Below, in pieces: positions 22,560 to 35,589 of a DNA stretch of 64,000 nt. Origin of the DNA: Hermodice carunculata (lineage: Eukaryota; Annelida; Polychaeta; Eunicida; Amphinomidae); the NCBI GenBank assembly GCA_964020975.1, contig OZ026622.1, positions 56,334,511-56,398,510 of the forward strand. The letters are read 5' to 3'. The first letter of the stretch is position 1; each line of letters opens with the position of its first letter. The notes under the pieces are model-generated. The model was not told the origin of the DNA and searched no databases. It saw nothing but the letters and a program-made list of their open reading frames with translations. The translations under genes and the position numbers were made by a program.

Positions 22560-22800
22560 TGCAGATTTGAACTAGGAAAAAAGATTTGCTTCAAAGCAAA
22601 TCTGTCTGTTTGCATCCAAAACTTGCATAGATTCAAATGTTACAACTTTTGCTTGGGTTCACTGAATGTGCTTTCACCACTAACCTGTAAAATTAATTGG
22701 GAATGTAACTTCTACCTATAATAGCTGTGAAGACGTTCCACATTTAAACTTTCCAAATGCCCCTAATTAGCATAAACTAAAATTCAACAACTTTTGTTTG
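22560..22800 (+). mobile_element. Family C element, head and one or two modules
   Basis: Head hairpin GATTTGCTTCAAAGCAAATC (22584 on) followed by TGTCTGTTTGC, then modules like AATGTAACTTCTACCTATAA and CCCTAATTAGCATAA. No tail found. It starts about 15-25 bp after the tail of the family B element. Confidence 0.7.
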
Positions 22801-24004
22801 TATGCAGATATGACAAGGCAAGTAGTAAAGACGAGGTAGGTGGAGTGTGGGACGCATTTCCCCCTCACTGGGTCTCATCAGGCACTGGTCTGAATTCGAA
22901 AAAGCTGCCATGTTTATAGTGAGGTGTAACATTTTGTTGCTAGATTGTGCACTTCTATGCACATGCGCATCCTAAACTAGAAGCCTAGTTTCAATTTTCT
23001 TACCCCTTAACTCAGAACTTCAAATTACCTGTTTGAACTGTTAATATTCCTAATAAGGAAAATGAACTTACTGGTTTTGGGTCAACCAGTGCAAAAACAT
23101 GGAGCTGTTTGCCAAGGTGAGCTGCGTAATCTTGCACCTGATGCCCTATCACAAGGGCTAGCAGAAAAATCATTTGTTCTGCTGTGGAAAAAAAAAGCTG
23201 TAATTTTATTTTACACAGAAATAAAATGGAAAGGTAGACAAGAAACTAGAAAAGAAGATTTGCTTCAAAGAAAATCTGTCTGTGTGCCTTCAAAAGTTGT
23301 AAATATTAAATGCTACAACTTTTGTCCTTTGGTACTTCACATTCCGTTAAGCTTATGGCTAGATGAAAATTTCAAAGTCCAAATGACATTGACCTTTACA
23401 TGTCAAATGTAATTGCAAAAAAATACAGTGTTACAATAACCACAATTTAAGCAAAGCATGATCCAAATCAAATGAAAATTGACCAAGTTATGGCAAGATT
23501 AAACATTCATAGGGTTAAATGACCTTGACCTTTGCCCTTTAGAGGTTATATGTTCTTACAAAATGTGCAGTGTTGTAATACCTACAATTTGAGTCCAACA
23601 TGATTAGAATTGGATAGAAATTGGCCAAATTATGGCTGGATGAAACCAACTTTCAAGGTCAAAATGATGTTGACCTTTAACCTTTAGAGGTCACACGTTT
23701 CAAAAATGTGCAGTGTTACAACAGCTACAATTTGAGTCCAACATGATCAAAATTGGATAAAAATTGACCAAGTTATGGCTACAAGAAAGACACCATCAAA
23801 AGTGGCCTTTGACCTTGAAGTGGCCTTTGACCTTGAAATGACCATTGACCTTGAGATGACCTCTACCTGAAGTCAACCTTGGCCTTTAAAATGACACTTT
23901 GACGTAAAATAGACCTTTGACCTTGAAATGGCCTTGAAATTTGAGATGACCTTTGCCTTGCTATGATCGAACACCTATACACACCGAACCACATCTACCA
24001 TAGT

Positions 24005-24450
24005 ATATAACCCTTACAATCCATGATATCTGAATCTTTGCTGAAAACTGACTGAATTTTGCTGAATTATGGCTGAATTTGGCTGAAGCACAAAAAGTTT
24101 GCTGAATCTGGTCTGAAGGTTTATGGGGGCTCTCTGAATATTGTCTGAATATGGCTGAATTCCAGCTGAATTACATGTACTTCAGCAAAATTCAGATCGG
24201 CTGAATCTAGTCTGAATCACTTCAGCAATATTCACAGGTATCTGAATTTTGTCTGAATCACTTCAGCAGTAGTCAGATGTATCTGAATCTGGTCTGAATC
24301 ACTTCAGCAATATTCAGATCTTTCTGAATTTTGTCTGAATCACTTCAGCAATATTCAGATCTTTCTGAATTTTGGCTGAATCACTTCAGCACCATTCAGT
24401 TTTCTGAATTTTGCCTGAATCACTTCAGAAAAATTCAGAAGTTACTGAGT
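24005..24450. repeat. CTGAAT-type satellite, block 1
   Basis: Units of about 37-42 bp, TCTGAATTTTGTCTGAATCA followed by CTTCAGCAATATTCAGA. CTGAAT and its inverse ATTCAG alternate, so the array can fold on itself. Block 2 is at 24845-25190, with a non-repetitive 390-bp spacer. Confidence 0.85.
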
Positions 24451-24844
24451 TTCAATTGCATACCATAATTTGGGGTGAACACAAACACTTTTAAGGGTTT
24501 TCCTGCTGCACCTCTATGTCTCTATTTTTAAACTATGGAAAACTGTGGAGAATCAATGCACAACTTTTTTGTTTGTAATTTGTAAAATTGAATACACATA
24601 GGGATTGTTTGAAACCTTCTGATGAATTTTACAAAGTTATATTCAAATCAGAATGTTCCTATAATAATTCCCTTACACAGAAATCAACTGTATACCATTT
24701 ACTAAGTTGTATAATTTTATAAAACCATTTTCATAATGAGAAATGTTAATTTTTTGTAACCATAAAATCTTACAAATTTGGGACAATAATATAATTTTCT
24801 ATACTCTAACAGGAACATCTATCCAAGATAGTTCCACTTACAAC

Positions 24845-25190
24845 TCCTGAGATTCTAGCTGAATCCTGGCTGAATCATGTCTGAATTCTAGCTGAAGCTG
24901 TATGAATACTGACTGAATAATACTGAATTCTGCCTGAAACTATCTGAATATTGGCTGAATCTGATCTGAATCCTGCCTGAAACTATCTGAATGCTGGCTG
25001 AAATTTACTGAAATCTGCTGTATCTTCTTCTGAATTTTGGCTGAATCCTGACTGAATTCTAGCTGAAGTGCTCTGAATTCTTGCTGAATCTGTCTGAAAT
25101 CTAGCTGAAACGGACTGAATAGTGGCTGAAAAGACCGAATTTCAGACAATATTCAGATAAGGAAGTTCCAGACAGAATTCAGATTTGATT
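24845..25190. repeat. CTGAAT-type satellite, block 2
   Basis: Degenerate run of GCTGAATCNTGNCTGAAT words about 20 bp apart, ending with ATTCAGA words in the inverse sense (25140-25205). The frame on the minus strand is a by-product. Confidence 0.8.
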
Positions 25191-25705
25191 CTGACAAATT
25201 CAGACAAAAATTTTCCATAAGGGAAGATACTGAAGAGTTAAAACTTCAATTAGTCCTCATTTGCATACTTTTGAAAAGCATGGCCTCTCATTATAAAAAG
25301 GCAAGACTTCATGTGTAGAAATATAATTGTGCCAAGTTTTGAGTTTCTACATATAATACTTTTCAAATGAATATGGGAAAATTTGCCTGTAAAGAAAGAA
25401 AGAAAGAAAATATTGGGTAAAACAGTATGTCCGTGTTCACACACAGACATATTTTCTATCAAGCAAGTTCATAACATCAACATGATATAGGACCAGGCAC
25501 ATCATCAGATTTGTTACATGCTGATGTTATACATTTGCTAAATCATCACATAAAATAAATTCTGAGTTGTGATCTTTGTACTGCTGTGGGGACATGGATG
25601 AGGGTTGCACTGTCATGATGTAGATACCTTGTGCCTCCATCTGCATCTGCCACTTTTACTGGGTATAAGAACCAGATAAATAAAAAGACTTACCAGCTTT
25701 ACTAT

Positions 25706-25935
25706 TTAACCCTTTCCCCCTTATACCAGCTGGTGGTCAAATGTCGTCTGCTTCAGTGTTTTCAACTAATTTTAACAGTTATGAAAAACAATTTGACTGA
25801 GAAATGTACATAAGACTTATCAAGATCACATGCCCCAGGTCAACAGCTTTCCTTGGCATGGGTTCGGCACTTAGTGCCCAACCCATGCCAAGGAAAGCTG
25901 TTGACTCAGTCTTAATGCAAGGGGGAAAGGGTTAA
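25706..25935. mobile_element. TTAA-type MITE, complete reference copy
   Basis: 230 bp flanked by TTAA on both sides: TTAACCCTTTCCCCCTTATA and CAAGGGGGAAAGGGTTAA. The middle (about 25849-25893) is a long palindrome with arms CCTTGGCATGGGTT and AACCCATGCCAAGG around GGCACTTAGTGCC. The ends are piggyBac-like; there is no transposase. Partial copies lie at 45, 1736, 5345, 5897, 7917 and 60670. Confidence 0.85.
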
Positions 25936-26693
25936 GCATTTTGTGCTTAGAAGACTAAGACAATGACTTTCCTTGGTGTGGCTTGGGTGCAATGTGCCCA
26001 ATCCAGGTCAAGGAGAGTGGTTCGACTTGGAGCATGTTACATGTATCCAGACAGAACACATCTATCAATCCTCATCCAAAGTGTTTTCTGGTGATGACAT
26101 ATTTGTTCAGAAACTTTGAAGCAGATGACTTTTTATATCTGGGCGCTTTTGATAACCATGTTTTAGATACCCCAAAATCTTTGAGTAATATCACATTCCC
26201 ACAATAAACGGGGAAAAAATGACTGTATTTGCAATACACATGTACCACAGATGGTACACAGATCAGACATTAAGTTGTCTACTTGCAATAAAAATATGTT
26301 TGTTTGAAACATCTTTGAAGAAAGCAAAATTGATTTATTTTTTCTTTTTCCTTTTTTTTTTGTATTTCAAAGTTTTAACTTTAGTTTTTTATTTTCAATA
26401 GGCAAAACTTACGGTACCGGAGGGGATTGAGTGTGTGCAACGGTCCCACATAAATGTTGCATAGATGAACTATGTTTCACATTTCACTCACAAAACCATA
26501 CATTTTATTTATTGTACAGATATCTAGATTTTTCAGAAACATGTTTCAAACCAATACGATAATTTTTAATGATCTTCAAGCCAGTTTTCAAGAGAGTGTC
26601 AGATTGCACACTTTGTCAGCATTTCTTAATAAATAATAGACGGAAAAGTGTATCACATAATTAAAATCAAAGCACAGAACAAACAAGAGGGCT

Positions 26694-28838
26694 GTGTGAA
26701 CAGCCCATGCTCAGCTGATCTTGACATTCATCACACTTGCAGATCTATGAACTTGGGAAAGGATCAAGGTCACCCATGTTCTGAGTAAGTCTGACCATTA
26801 TAAAAGAACACTAACATGTACAACATCAAGGTTCAAGTAGTTCTCAAGTTATAATGAAGAGTAAAATTCATGTACGTTGCACTGTGACCCCAGAAACGAG
26901 GTCAAAGTCATTCATGTACTGTGTGAGCATGACCTTCATACAAAAACATTATCATGTGCAACATCACAGTACTAACTCAAAACAGATCTCAAGTTATCAA
27001 GTAAACAGTAAATTTTGTGTCAGTTGTCCTGTGAATTAGCACTAGAATGCCCACTGACTTACATAGTAATCAAGAGGAAAGCTGCATTGATCGATAAGTA
27101 CCCGAGTTGAAAATACTTAAAAATCAGGAATCAAAAGCAGTGCCACCCAGTAAACAACTTTGTTTGACCCTTCCACAAGAACATATCCATCACATTTCAC
27201 TTTAATCTGAGTGACGTTTCTGAGAACAAGTGAAAAATAACAAAACCATATAAAAAATTCATAAAAAAAAAAAAAATACAAAAAATTGCAGTGCCACCTG
27301 GTGAACAAATTGGGAACTAGGTGTCCCTGGGAGTGTCTATGAACGATATCAAAACAATTGGGTGAGCAGTTCAGAGGTGAAGAGTTTTTAAGGGTTGCCG
27401 CCAAAAAAACAAAAAAAATAAATAAAAATTCCAAAAATCAATAGAGCGTGACCAATTGAACAAACTTGGTAGAGATCCACCCAAGGCACATCCCCACCAA
27501 GTTTGAAGTAAATCTGGCCAAAATTATTTAAGTTATAACCATTACAAGAAATTCCCATGTTAAAACTTTCCTATTAAAACTTTTGTAAAGATTTTTGAAA
27601 AAAAAATCATAAAAAAAAAAATCCATTGGAACATGACCATTCGAACAAACTTGGTAGACACCCACCCAAGGTACATCCCCACCAAGTTTGAAGTTAATCT
27701 GGATGACGGTTTTGGAGAAGAAGTCGAAAATGTGAATTGGCATTAGAATGCTCATTGACTTCCATAGTAATCAATAGGAAAGCTGCATTGACCGATAAGT
27801 ACCCGAATTGAAAAAATCGCTAAAAATCAGAAATCTGCAGCATTCCCACATAGTGAACAACTTTGTTTGACCCTTCTACGAGGAACATATCCACCACTTT
27901 TCAGCTTAATCTGAGTAACGGTTCTGGAGAAGAAGTCGAAAATAGCCAGAACACACAAAAATTCATAAAAAATTAGTAAAAAATTGCAGCGCCACCTGGT
28001 GAACAAATTAAGAACACAGAGTCCCTAGGTGTCTTCCCGTGTGATATCAGAGCCATTGAGTAAGCGCTTTTGGAGAAAGAGGATTTTTTAAGGTTTGTCA
28101 AAAAAAAAGAACAAAAAAATTCATTTAAAATCTTAAAATCACTGGAGCAAGACCATTTGAACAAACCTGGTAGACACTCACCCAAGGTACATCCCCACCA
28201 AGTTTGAAGTTAATCTGGATGACGGTTTTGGAGAAGAAGTCGAAAATGTGAATTAGCATTAGAATGCTCATTGACTTCCATAGTAATCAATAGGAAAGCT
28301 GCATTAACCGATAAGTACCCGAATTGAAAAAATCGTTAAAAATCAGGAATCTGCAGCATTCCCACATAGTGAACACCTTTGTTTGACCCTTCTACAAGGA
28401 ACATATCCACCATGTTTCAGCTTAATCTGAGTGACAGTTCTGGAGAAGAAGTCGAAAATAGCTATAACACACAAAAATTCATAAAAAAATATAAAAAAAT
28501 TGCAGCGCCACCTGGTGAACAAATTAAAAACTAGGTGTCCCAGGGAGTGTTTCTGTGTGATATGAAAGTAATTGGGTGAGCGGTTTCAGAGAAGAAGATT
28601 TTTTAAGATTTGCCCAAAAAAGAACAAAAAAATTCATTAAAAATCCAAAAATCAATGGACCGTGACCATTTGAACAAACTTGGTAGACACCTACCCAAAG
28701 CACATCCCCACCAAGTTTGAAGTGGATCTGGCTGACGGTTTCAGAGAAGAAGTCGAAAATGTAAACTGTTGACGGACGACGGACGACGGACGGAGGACCA
28801 TAAGATAAGCTCAGCTGACTGGCAAGTCAGCTGAGCTA
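26694..28838 (+). mobile_element. Family A CAAGAGG-type element, full copy
   Basis: Head CAAGAGGGCTGTGTGAACAG then CCCATGCTCAGCTGATC; tail hairpin AGCTCAGCTGAC-TGGCAA-GTCAGCTGAGCT ending at 28837, preceded by GACGGACGACGG words. The interior holds about three tandem units. No open frame of note. A deleted copy is at 56778-57246. Confidence 0.82.
27033..28760. repeat. Internal tandem repeat of family A (about 515 bp unit)
   Basis: Units start at about 27033, 27733 and 28248 with TAGTAATCAATAGGAAAGCT and GCATTGACCGATAAGTACCC. The last two are 515 bp apart and closely similar; the first is longer by about 185 bp. Each contains CAGCGCCACCTGGTGAACAA and CCACCAAGTTTGAAGT. Confidence 0.85.
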
Positions 28839-30081
28839 ACAATATCCAGGAAACATTTTTTTGTTCACAAATAAAATTCATTATTACAGAATAATTGAAT
28901 TCTCTTATCATCATATTAAACATCAACAGTTAATTCATTTTGTGAGCTACAAAAGTCTCCGAAGAAGGCATCTGAAAGGGGGGGGCACAGTTTTCAAAAG
29001 ACGATTATTTGAAGCAGATTGATCAATTAACTTTTAACTGACACTGCCCACAAAATTGGTTGATACGCAGAAAATTTCATTCCAAGAAATCAGGTTGAAA
29101 GATTTGAGGCCCTTTCTGCCCACTTTGCTGACTGTAATGACAAATTTGCTCTCCAATCCTGGTCAGTTTTGGTGTGCAACACTTTGAAGACATGTCAATC
29201 AACAAATTTGATGTATATTTTCCAACAAACAATAATGTTTATTGGCTTAAAAAGCAGTTATTTACCAAATTGACATCAAAGGCAGCCATACTTGCAAGCC
29301 TGTCACTGTGGTTTCACACGCGATGGTGACAGCTTCAAAGGGAACTCGAAAGCAGATTAGCCATGTGACCCAAAGGTGCTATCACCTTGACCCCAGCAAC
29401 ACTGTTTGCAAATGGCGCTGCTTGAACAAGATGGGCTTGCAGTTTCATGGCTTGCCTCAGTGAGAAGAGTGCCTGATGGGCAAGAATTGCCCACCTATTT
29501 CTCCTCATCATGGATCAAAGAGCAACACGTCTCTATTAACAGCATGGACGGGGCTTCGGACATTCAGTGTCTTGGACTGCTTGTGATCATACCAGCAAAA
29601 AAGGGGGCAGGCAGGAAATTGACATACCATGATCAGGGAAAAAAACTGAAAATGAAGCAAACGGACAGTAATGTTAAAAAAAAAGTAAAACGTTAAAAAT
29701 CAGGCACACAGTACATAGGGTGGGGGGTGGTGAAGGGCGCTGAAGTTTTGTTTTGTTTTTTTTTTTTATTTTCTAAAACTAAATTGTACAATTGCCATTC
29801 TAGGCAAGTTGGATGTTGAGTGGATGCCATTCTGTCTATCTCTCTCATACCTTTCTCTGAAAATGAAAGGTTTCAAAACTGCTGCTTAGCTGACAGCAAT
29901 AATTATGCCTTGCTTTGTTTCTTTGCATTTTGCTTTTGGTGTGTCTGTGTTGACAGACCAACTGTCATGAAAATGGTTGTTCTAGTTTCTTGTTATGGTT
30001 ATCCTAAACATGCTCTCAGAGAGGGGATGCACAATGACATCAGCAGAGTCATCTAACTGTCACTCTATTGGCATCCATGGA

Positions 30082-30239
<158 letters not shown>

Positions 30240-30782
30240 TTTCTGTGTGCAAGTTCCATCTTACATGCATAATGCCAGGAGTCTTCATAGATCATGATCA
30301 TGATGAGGTGACAAGTTGACAACTGAGACAAAAGTCCTGTTATTGATAAACAAACTTCACTCCTGGGATGAATTTAAGTTAAAAAACAAAATAGAAGAAG
30401 ACACAGAACGCCTCACATGTGTTGAGAATCCATTAGTTTCAATGTTGTATCAGTGATGCGACTGTGCATTGTTACATATGAATAACCTAGCTACTTGTTT
30501 CCTTTCCTAGAGTAATCTTTGACCAGACACTTAATATCTGTTACCCAGGCAAACAAAATACACCATGACCAAGGTGATGATGTTACAGTTCGGATACATG
30601 GGTAATAGTTTCCTTGCCTGCCAAGACGTACTGTGTTTGCTTACATAATTGATCTGATAATGTGACATGAACTTCAATCGCCATTTAACAACAAGTTGCC
30701 ACTGACACTAGCTAGTCCCCTTCCCACAATTTCTTGTTATTGGTACATCAATATGCAATTACCAGAGGTCAGATGACTAGTA

Positions 30783-30972
30783 GCCACACAAAACTATGCT
30801 AATGCACACATACTATATGAGACCTGCCCACCCAGGAAATTTGAAAAGGATAGCTGTTTTATTTTCCATTATATGGGCAATCAAAACTGTGGAAAAGATT
30901 TTGAGGCTGCTCAAAGAACTTGCTAATTATCGGTCCTTAATGATGGCGGAAAATAAGGCACCAAAAGCACTG
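30783..30972 (+). repeat. Family D repeat, partial
   Basis: CCAGGAAATTTGAAAAGGAT, TTCCATTATATGGGC and AAGATTTTGAGGCTGCTC match the 155-bp units at 33680-34240. It is interrupted at 30972 by the dispersed repeat that follows. Confidence 0.6.
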
Positions 30973-31206
30973 TATTTGTGTCTTTTTGTCCAAAACCCAT
31001 TCCTAGTAGTCATTAACCTATTCCGCAGTCCAAACTTTTTACTTTCCGTGAGCTAACCTGTCATTGTCTAACCTATATACATATGGAAGTACTATTGTCC
31101 ATCTTGCACTTGCAAATGTTCTTCTGTAGAATTTTGAAATAGGCTGTATTAGCCCAAATAAATTAAAGGGTCTTCAGCAGGTAACCACTCAGAACATGTT
31201 TCAGAG
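30972..31206 (+). mobile_element. Dispersed repeat (probable LINE 3' end), copy 1
   Basis: Shares TTGTGTCTTTTTGTCC, CCTAGTAGTCATTA, AGCTAACCTGTC and CAAATAAATTAAAGGGTCTT with 39735-39962 (full length) and 38705-38860 (partial). The same 3' end in two copies and variable 5' truncation are what a non-LTR tail would give; no coding remains. Confidence 0.6.
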
Positions 31207-33625
31207 CCTATACCTGTACATGTCTCTCAGAGTAGCAGCTCCTTGTCTAAGCTGAATATTCATCAAAGACAACCAACATAATAATGAATAATAAGAATGG
31301 GGCAAATGATGAATTAGCTAAATGCATGAAGTTTTGCCTGCAAATGCAGAGCTTCATTGCGAAAGAAGAATACCAGTCAAACCAAACATAATTACTAAAT
31401 TTGTATAGTACAAGTGCAGATAAGAACAATTTGACTTGCCCCTGAACCAGTATGTACCCTTTCTAGCTGGATAGCTTACCTCAGTTAAGCCACCTGCCAT
31501 TGTATAAATGTAACTGAAGTAGAAACAAACTGGGGTGTTATATTCTGTCCCAGTGATTGTGAAATGGACAGTTGCAGCTAGACCACCTGTACAAACCAAG
31601 AGAAATCCTAACACAAACTGAAACAATGGACATTCTGCACCAGAAATATAAAACAAACCCCATGATGACACCTACTCCTCTCTTTGAAAGTCTCCAAACA
31701 ATAAAGCTCTATTTTACTGCCAACCCTGAGTCGATGTAATGGGTCAAGTTGTGACATTTGAGTAAATACTGTCAAATTTGAGTAACTTTTTGATATTGAG
31801 TAAATGTGTACTTAACCATGTCAGAAAAGAATGAAAGTCATAACCATTTAAGTCAAAAACATGTTATCAAAACATAATTTTTCTTAATGCTATTCTACGT
31901 ACAATTAGGCAAACTTTTAACTGTTGTCGGCCGCTGCTTGCTACCGATAGCCCGACAGAAAATATGTAAGCCTAAAATGTCTGGAAGTGAATATTAAAAC
32001 AGAATGATACCAAAAGACAAAATTAAGTAACAAAACAGGCAAGTCTAAAATATGTAAAATTATTGTAGCCAAACTTTCTAATAATCTTTGGATATTAATA
32101 GCAAAATTTGTTGGGCAAGTCACAAATGAATGAAAGTCATTAGTATTTAAGTTAAGATAGTGCATGTATGAAAAAACACCCATTTCATCAAAACTGCTAT
32201 AAGTATTTATCAAAACTGCAGCATGTATCATGTATACGTGGTGCAGGCTATACTTCATAGGTATAAGCTTTTCCTCTCCCAGTGTTTGATCTTTCAACCT
32301 GAACATAGGAACAGTAGTAAATATGACTACAGAGAAATGCATGTCAGGGCGCACAGACAGCCAAAAAGTCCCATCTCCATCTTGGCTCCAATATATTTAG
32401 CATTAATGCACAGAATATTTGGATTTTTAACATTTTGGTTTTCTCATCTTATCAAGAGATAAATGCTGCATTTGGGCACTGAAACTGTACCCCTCCCCAA
32501 ATGTTTTAACTTTGTTGAAGCAGACCTTTGACAGGGACACCATCCAACTCCTCCAGACTTGGCATTAATTTTCAGCTAACATCTGTGTTCAATATTTTCC
32601 AGGTCCCAACACAACACACGACTGACAGTAAACAAGAACAATTTATGTCTTTTTTTATAATAGCTGTGTAGCAGACTAAGGCCTTGTTTATGAATGAAGG
32701 CACTCTGACACAGTTTTTCATTTGTATCTTTCAAATCTTGTGCTGGGTTTTCAACAGCTATCTGATTTCTTTTTACTTCAACTTGCAATCAGTGACTCTT
32801 TTTTTACTCAAAGTTTGGACTCTGATGATTTTAGTGCTACCTCAATTTGACAAATAGCAGAACCACTGTTCCAACTTAAAACAAACAGTAAACATGAACA
32901 ATTTAGAAGTCTTTTTCATGGCAGCCTGGACATTATGCTTTTTCTGGGCTGTAGAGCTCCTGTGATGAACAAGTGATGCTCCCTTTTTGGGTTTCCTCTG
33001 GACTGTCTTTTTCCAGTTGCTGTGAAAAGAGGACACTACTTGTTCACTCTGAGACATATCTCTGGGATCCAATGATACTCCGGGATCCTCTCCTATTTAG
33101 CCTGGGACTTCAAGATACCCAGTTGCCTGTGTGCTTCCCCAAAGAGACACTGAAGAAGTCTTGAACGGATAGAGGCTATGTACTGGCAGGGGAAGGCTTA
33201 CACAATTGATTCCCTTTCAACTTTGCAGTTACACAGCGGCAGAGCTGAAATCTGGAGGTGCTGTAACAGTAAATGTGTTTACTAGTACCCAAGTACTAAC
33301 TAGCACTAGCTACATAAACACATTTATACTGGCAGAAGCTAAAAGCAGTGCAAAATTGCTTCTCTTGTCACCATAGCCAGTAACAGAAGTTGACAGCAGA
33401 TAGTGCAATAACAGATGTATACACATCGCTCTATAGTACTTGTACACCACCACCCACTTATATGCCATGCACTGCACTTGACGCATAACCCATTCTTGTG
33501 ACAAAAGTCACCAGCACACAAACAAACATCACATACATGTAGAATATAGATAGCTTCCAGCAAACACACACCTGTCACAGGATAACTTGCATACACTCCG
33601 GTAGCAAGTTCAAAAGTGAATCTAA

Positions 33626-33677
33626 GCCCATATCTCTCAAATGGCAGATTAGACTGCCATTTGAGAGATATGGGCTG
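33626..33677. repeat. Perfect long palindrome
   Basis: AGCCCATATCTCTCAAATGG and its exact inverse CCATTTGAGAGATATGGGCT flank a 12-base centre (CAGATTAGACTG, itself partly paired). It sits at the left edge of the family D array, so the two arms may be a head-to-head junction of D units. Confidence 0.85.
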
Positions 33678-34245
33678 GACAAAATTGTGGGGAAGATATT
33701 GAGGCTTTGTTAATTAATGAAGGTGGATAATTATGCCAAAATCAATATGCCTATGCACACCTACTATATAAGTTGCACCTACCTTGAAAATTTGAAAGAG
33801 CTGGCTTTTATATTTTTCGAGATATGGCAAGAAATTGTTGAGAAAATTTATTGGCTGCTTAACGAGCTGTGTTAATTAATTAAGGAGGATAAGTAGGCAC
33901 AAAAAATTTGCTTATATACACCTACTACATAAAGTGTACCTGCCCTGAAAATTTGAAACGGCCAGCTGTTATATTTTTAGAGATATGGGCTGGACAAAAT
34001 TGTGAGGAAGATTTTGAGGCTGCTGAACGAGCTTTGTTAATTAATTAATGAACAAGGATAATGAGGCCAAAACCAATGTGCTTGTGTACACCTACTACAT
34101 AAGCTACACCTACCCTGAAAATTTGAAAGAGCTGGTTGTTATATTTTTTGAGATATGGACCGGACAAAATTATTTCAGAAGGACAGAGCTCATTACTATA
34201 TTCCCCGCCCCCACTTCTTGGGTGGGGGATCATAACTCAAAGTGA
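33678..34245 (+). repeat. Family D tandem units (about 155 bp, 3-4 copies)
   Basis: Each unit has CACCTACTACATAAGYTRCA, CCTGAAAATTTGAAAGAGCT, GTTATATTTTTNGAGATATG and GAACGAGCTTTGTTAATTAA. The array ends with a small hairpin, CCCGCCCCCAC...GTGGGGG (34203-34229). Confidence 0.75.
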
Positions 34246-34442
34246 GTCTGTTTTGCAGGCAAGAAAGTTTCAAATTCCCTCAAAACTGAACTGAAAAATG
34301 GATGGGGCAATGCGTGTGGAATTTTCTCTATGTGGATTTGGCTTAGGTGTGGGGATGTAAGATCGTCAGGAGTGTCAATTGTACACTAAGCCTATTTCAC
34401 TGACTCCTCCACAGATTTGGGCCATTCTTGTGGCAAAGAGGA

Positions 34443-34582
34443 CCCAGGGCCAGAATTTTGCAAAATTTTGCGATAATCTATATGGATTTTTGTCAATTAG
34501 TTTTCTTTTTAAAGAAAGACAAGTTGAGGAGAATCTTTACGAGAATGGATTCTCTGATTCTCGCTGAAATTCTGGCCCTGGG
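34443..34582. mobile_element. Short MITE with 16-bp inverted ends
   Basis: 140 bp starting CCCAGGGCCAGAATTT and ending AAATTCTGGCCCTGGG, a perfect inverted pair. No coding. The target duplication is unclear. Confidence 0.75.
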
Positions 34583-35589
34583 ACCATACACATTGTCATG
34601 CTTTTCCCGGGGTTTTGCCATCATATAATAGGGCCTAATATATAATTTTATTCTGAGGACATATGTATTCCCTGATGGTTTATACATGAAGTTCTGCAAT
34701 AAAGTGATTGCGACACAAAAACTGGCACTTTGTGACTGGCGTGCAGTGGGAACACGACAAACTGCTTACAACACATTTTACATGATTGATCGACCAATAA
34801 AAAGCAATGTGCAGAGCCCTTTTGCAGTCATTTGCAAAAATAACAGCGATGAGATTGTCATATCTTTCTAATGGTCAAAGTTTCAAATCCTTCCCCCTCT
34901 CGAAATCAGGTCCTTTTGGCGCAGTGTACTTCAACGTACCCCCATGGGAAGTGTACAAGTCCATATATCCGAAATGTGGCAGCCCTCCACACATTGGCCG
35001 CAGACGATGCCAACTGCAGTGAGGTGTACACTTCATAAAAATTTACTTTGAGATTTATATTTTTATGCTGCTGTTGAGCACATTTACCATGCGTATTCTG
35101 AAGGCGGTACACACATTTTAGATAACAGACTCAGAAAAAACAGAGGCATGCATCACAAGTCCAATCCATTTCACACTTGGTGCGTGCCTTTGGTCACCTG
35201 TCCATTCTCCCAAGTCTGTCAAGGCAGTCACAGCAACAGCACATTTTCAAACTTATACGAGCAAAATCTAAACATTTCAAATTGTTATAAATTTGAAGGC
35301 ATGCATAATTATTCACATTGAACCAAATGTGTATTTTCATAGTTTGTATTGTATTTATCTGCAGCTGGGTAGTGCAGCAGTGTTGTGGAGATTTCTCCAT
35401 CATTGCGCTTATTTTACCACCAAACAGTAAAGCAAGTTGGTCATGGATTGGGCAAGACTAGATTTAGACTAGATGCTTGTTTGTCTTTATAATGTTTACA
35501 AGGCCATGATTCTGAATGAAGATTAATGCATCGCTTGAAACCATGCAGGGAGAAAATACATTTCTTCCTCCATGCTAAAACTCCTTCGC

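Larger units (their letters stand above)
23230..25455 (+). mobile_element. Family C element, long copy
   Basis: Head at about 23244 (GAAGATTTGCTTC, AAAATCTGTCTGTGTGCC). Interior: TGACCTTGA-rich stretch to about 23960, then CTGAAT satellites. Tail from 25240: AAAGCATGGCCTCTCATTAT, GCCAAGTTTTGAGTTTCTAC, AAATTTGCCTGTAAAGAAAG, ending in a hairpin with ACACACAGACATA at 25435-25451. No coding capacity. Confidence 0.72.

Noticed and set aside
29406-29696. Plus frame of 96 codons with a basic C-terminus
   Set aside because: No recognisable domain or splice signals; in an AT-rich intron a frame of this length can occur by chance.
32842-33072. Minus frame, basic and Ser/Lys-rich, ending in a stop
   Set aside because: No ATG at the frame start, no clear splice pair and no family. 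A short stretch (AACAGTAAACATGAACAATT) recurs at 32620, suggesting a local duplication rather than an exon.
34906-35112. Minus frame with WGYVEV, considered as the missing SH3 exon of NCKIPSD
   Set aside because: It lacks the ALY start, the WW pair and the P after GYV. It also lies downstream of exon 45343 in transcript order, so it cannot be the first exon.
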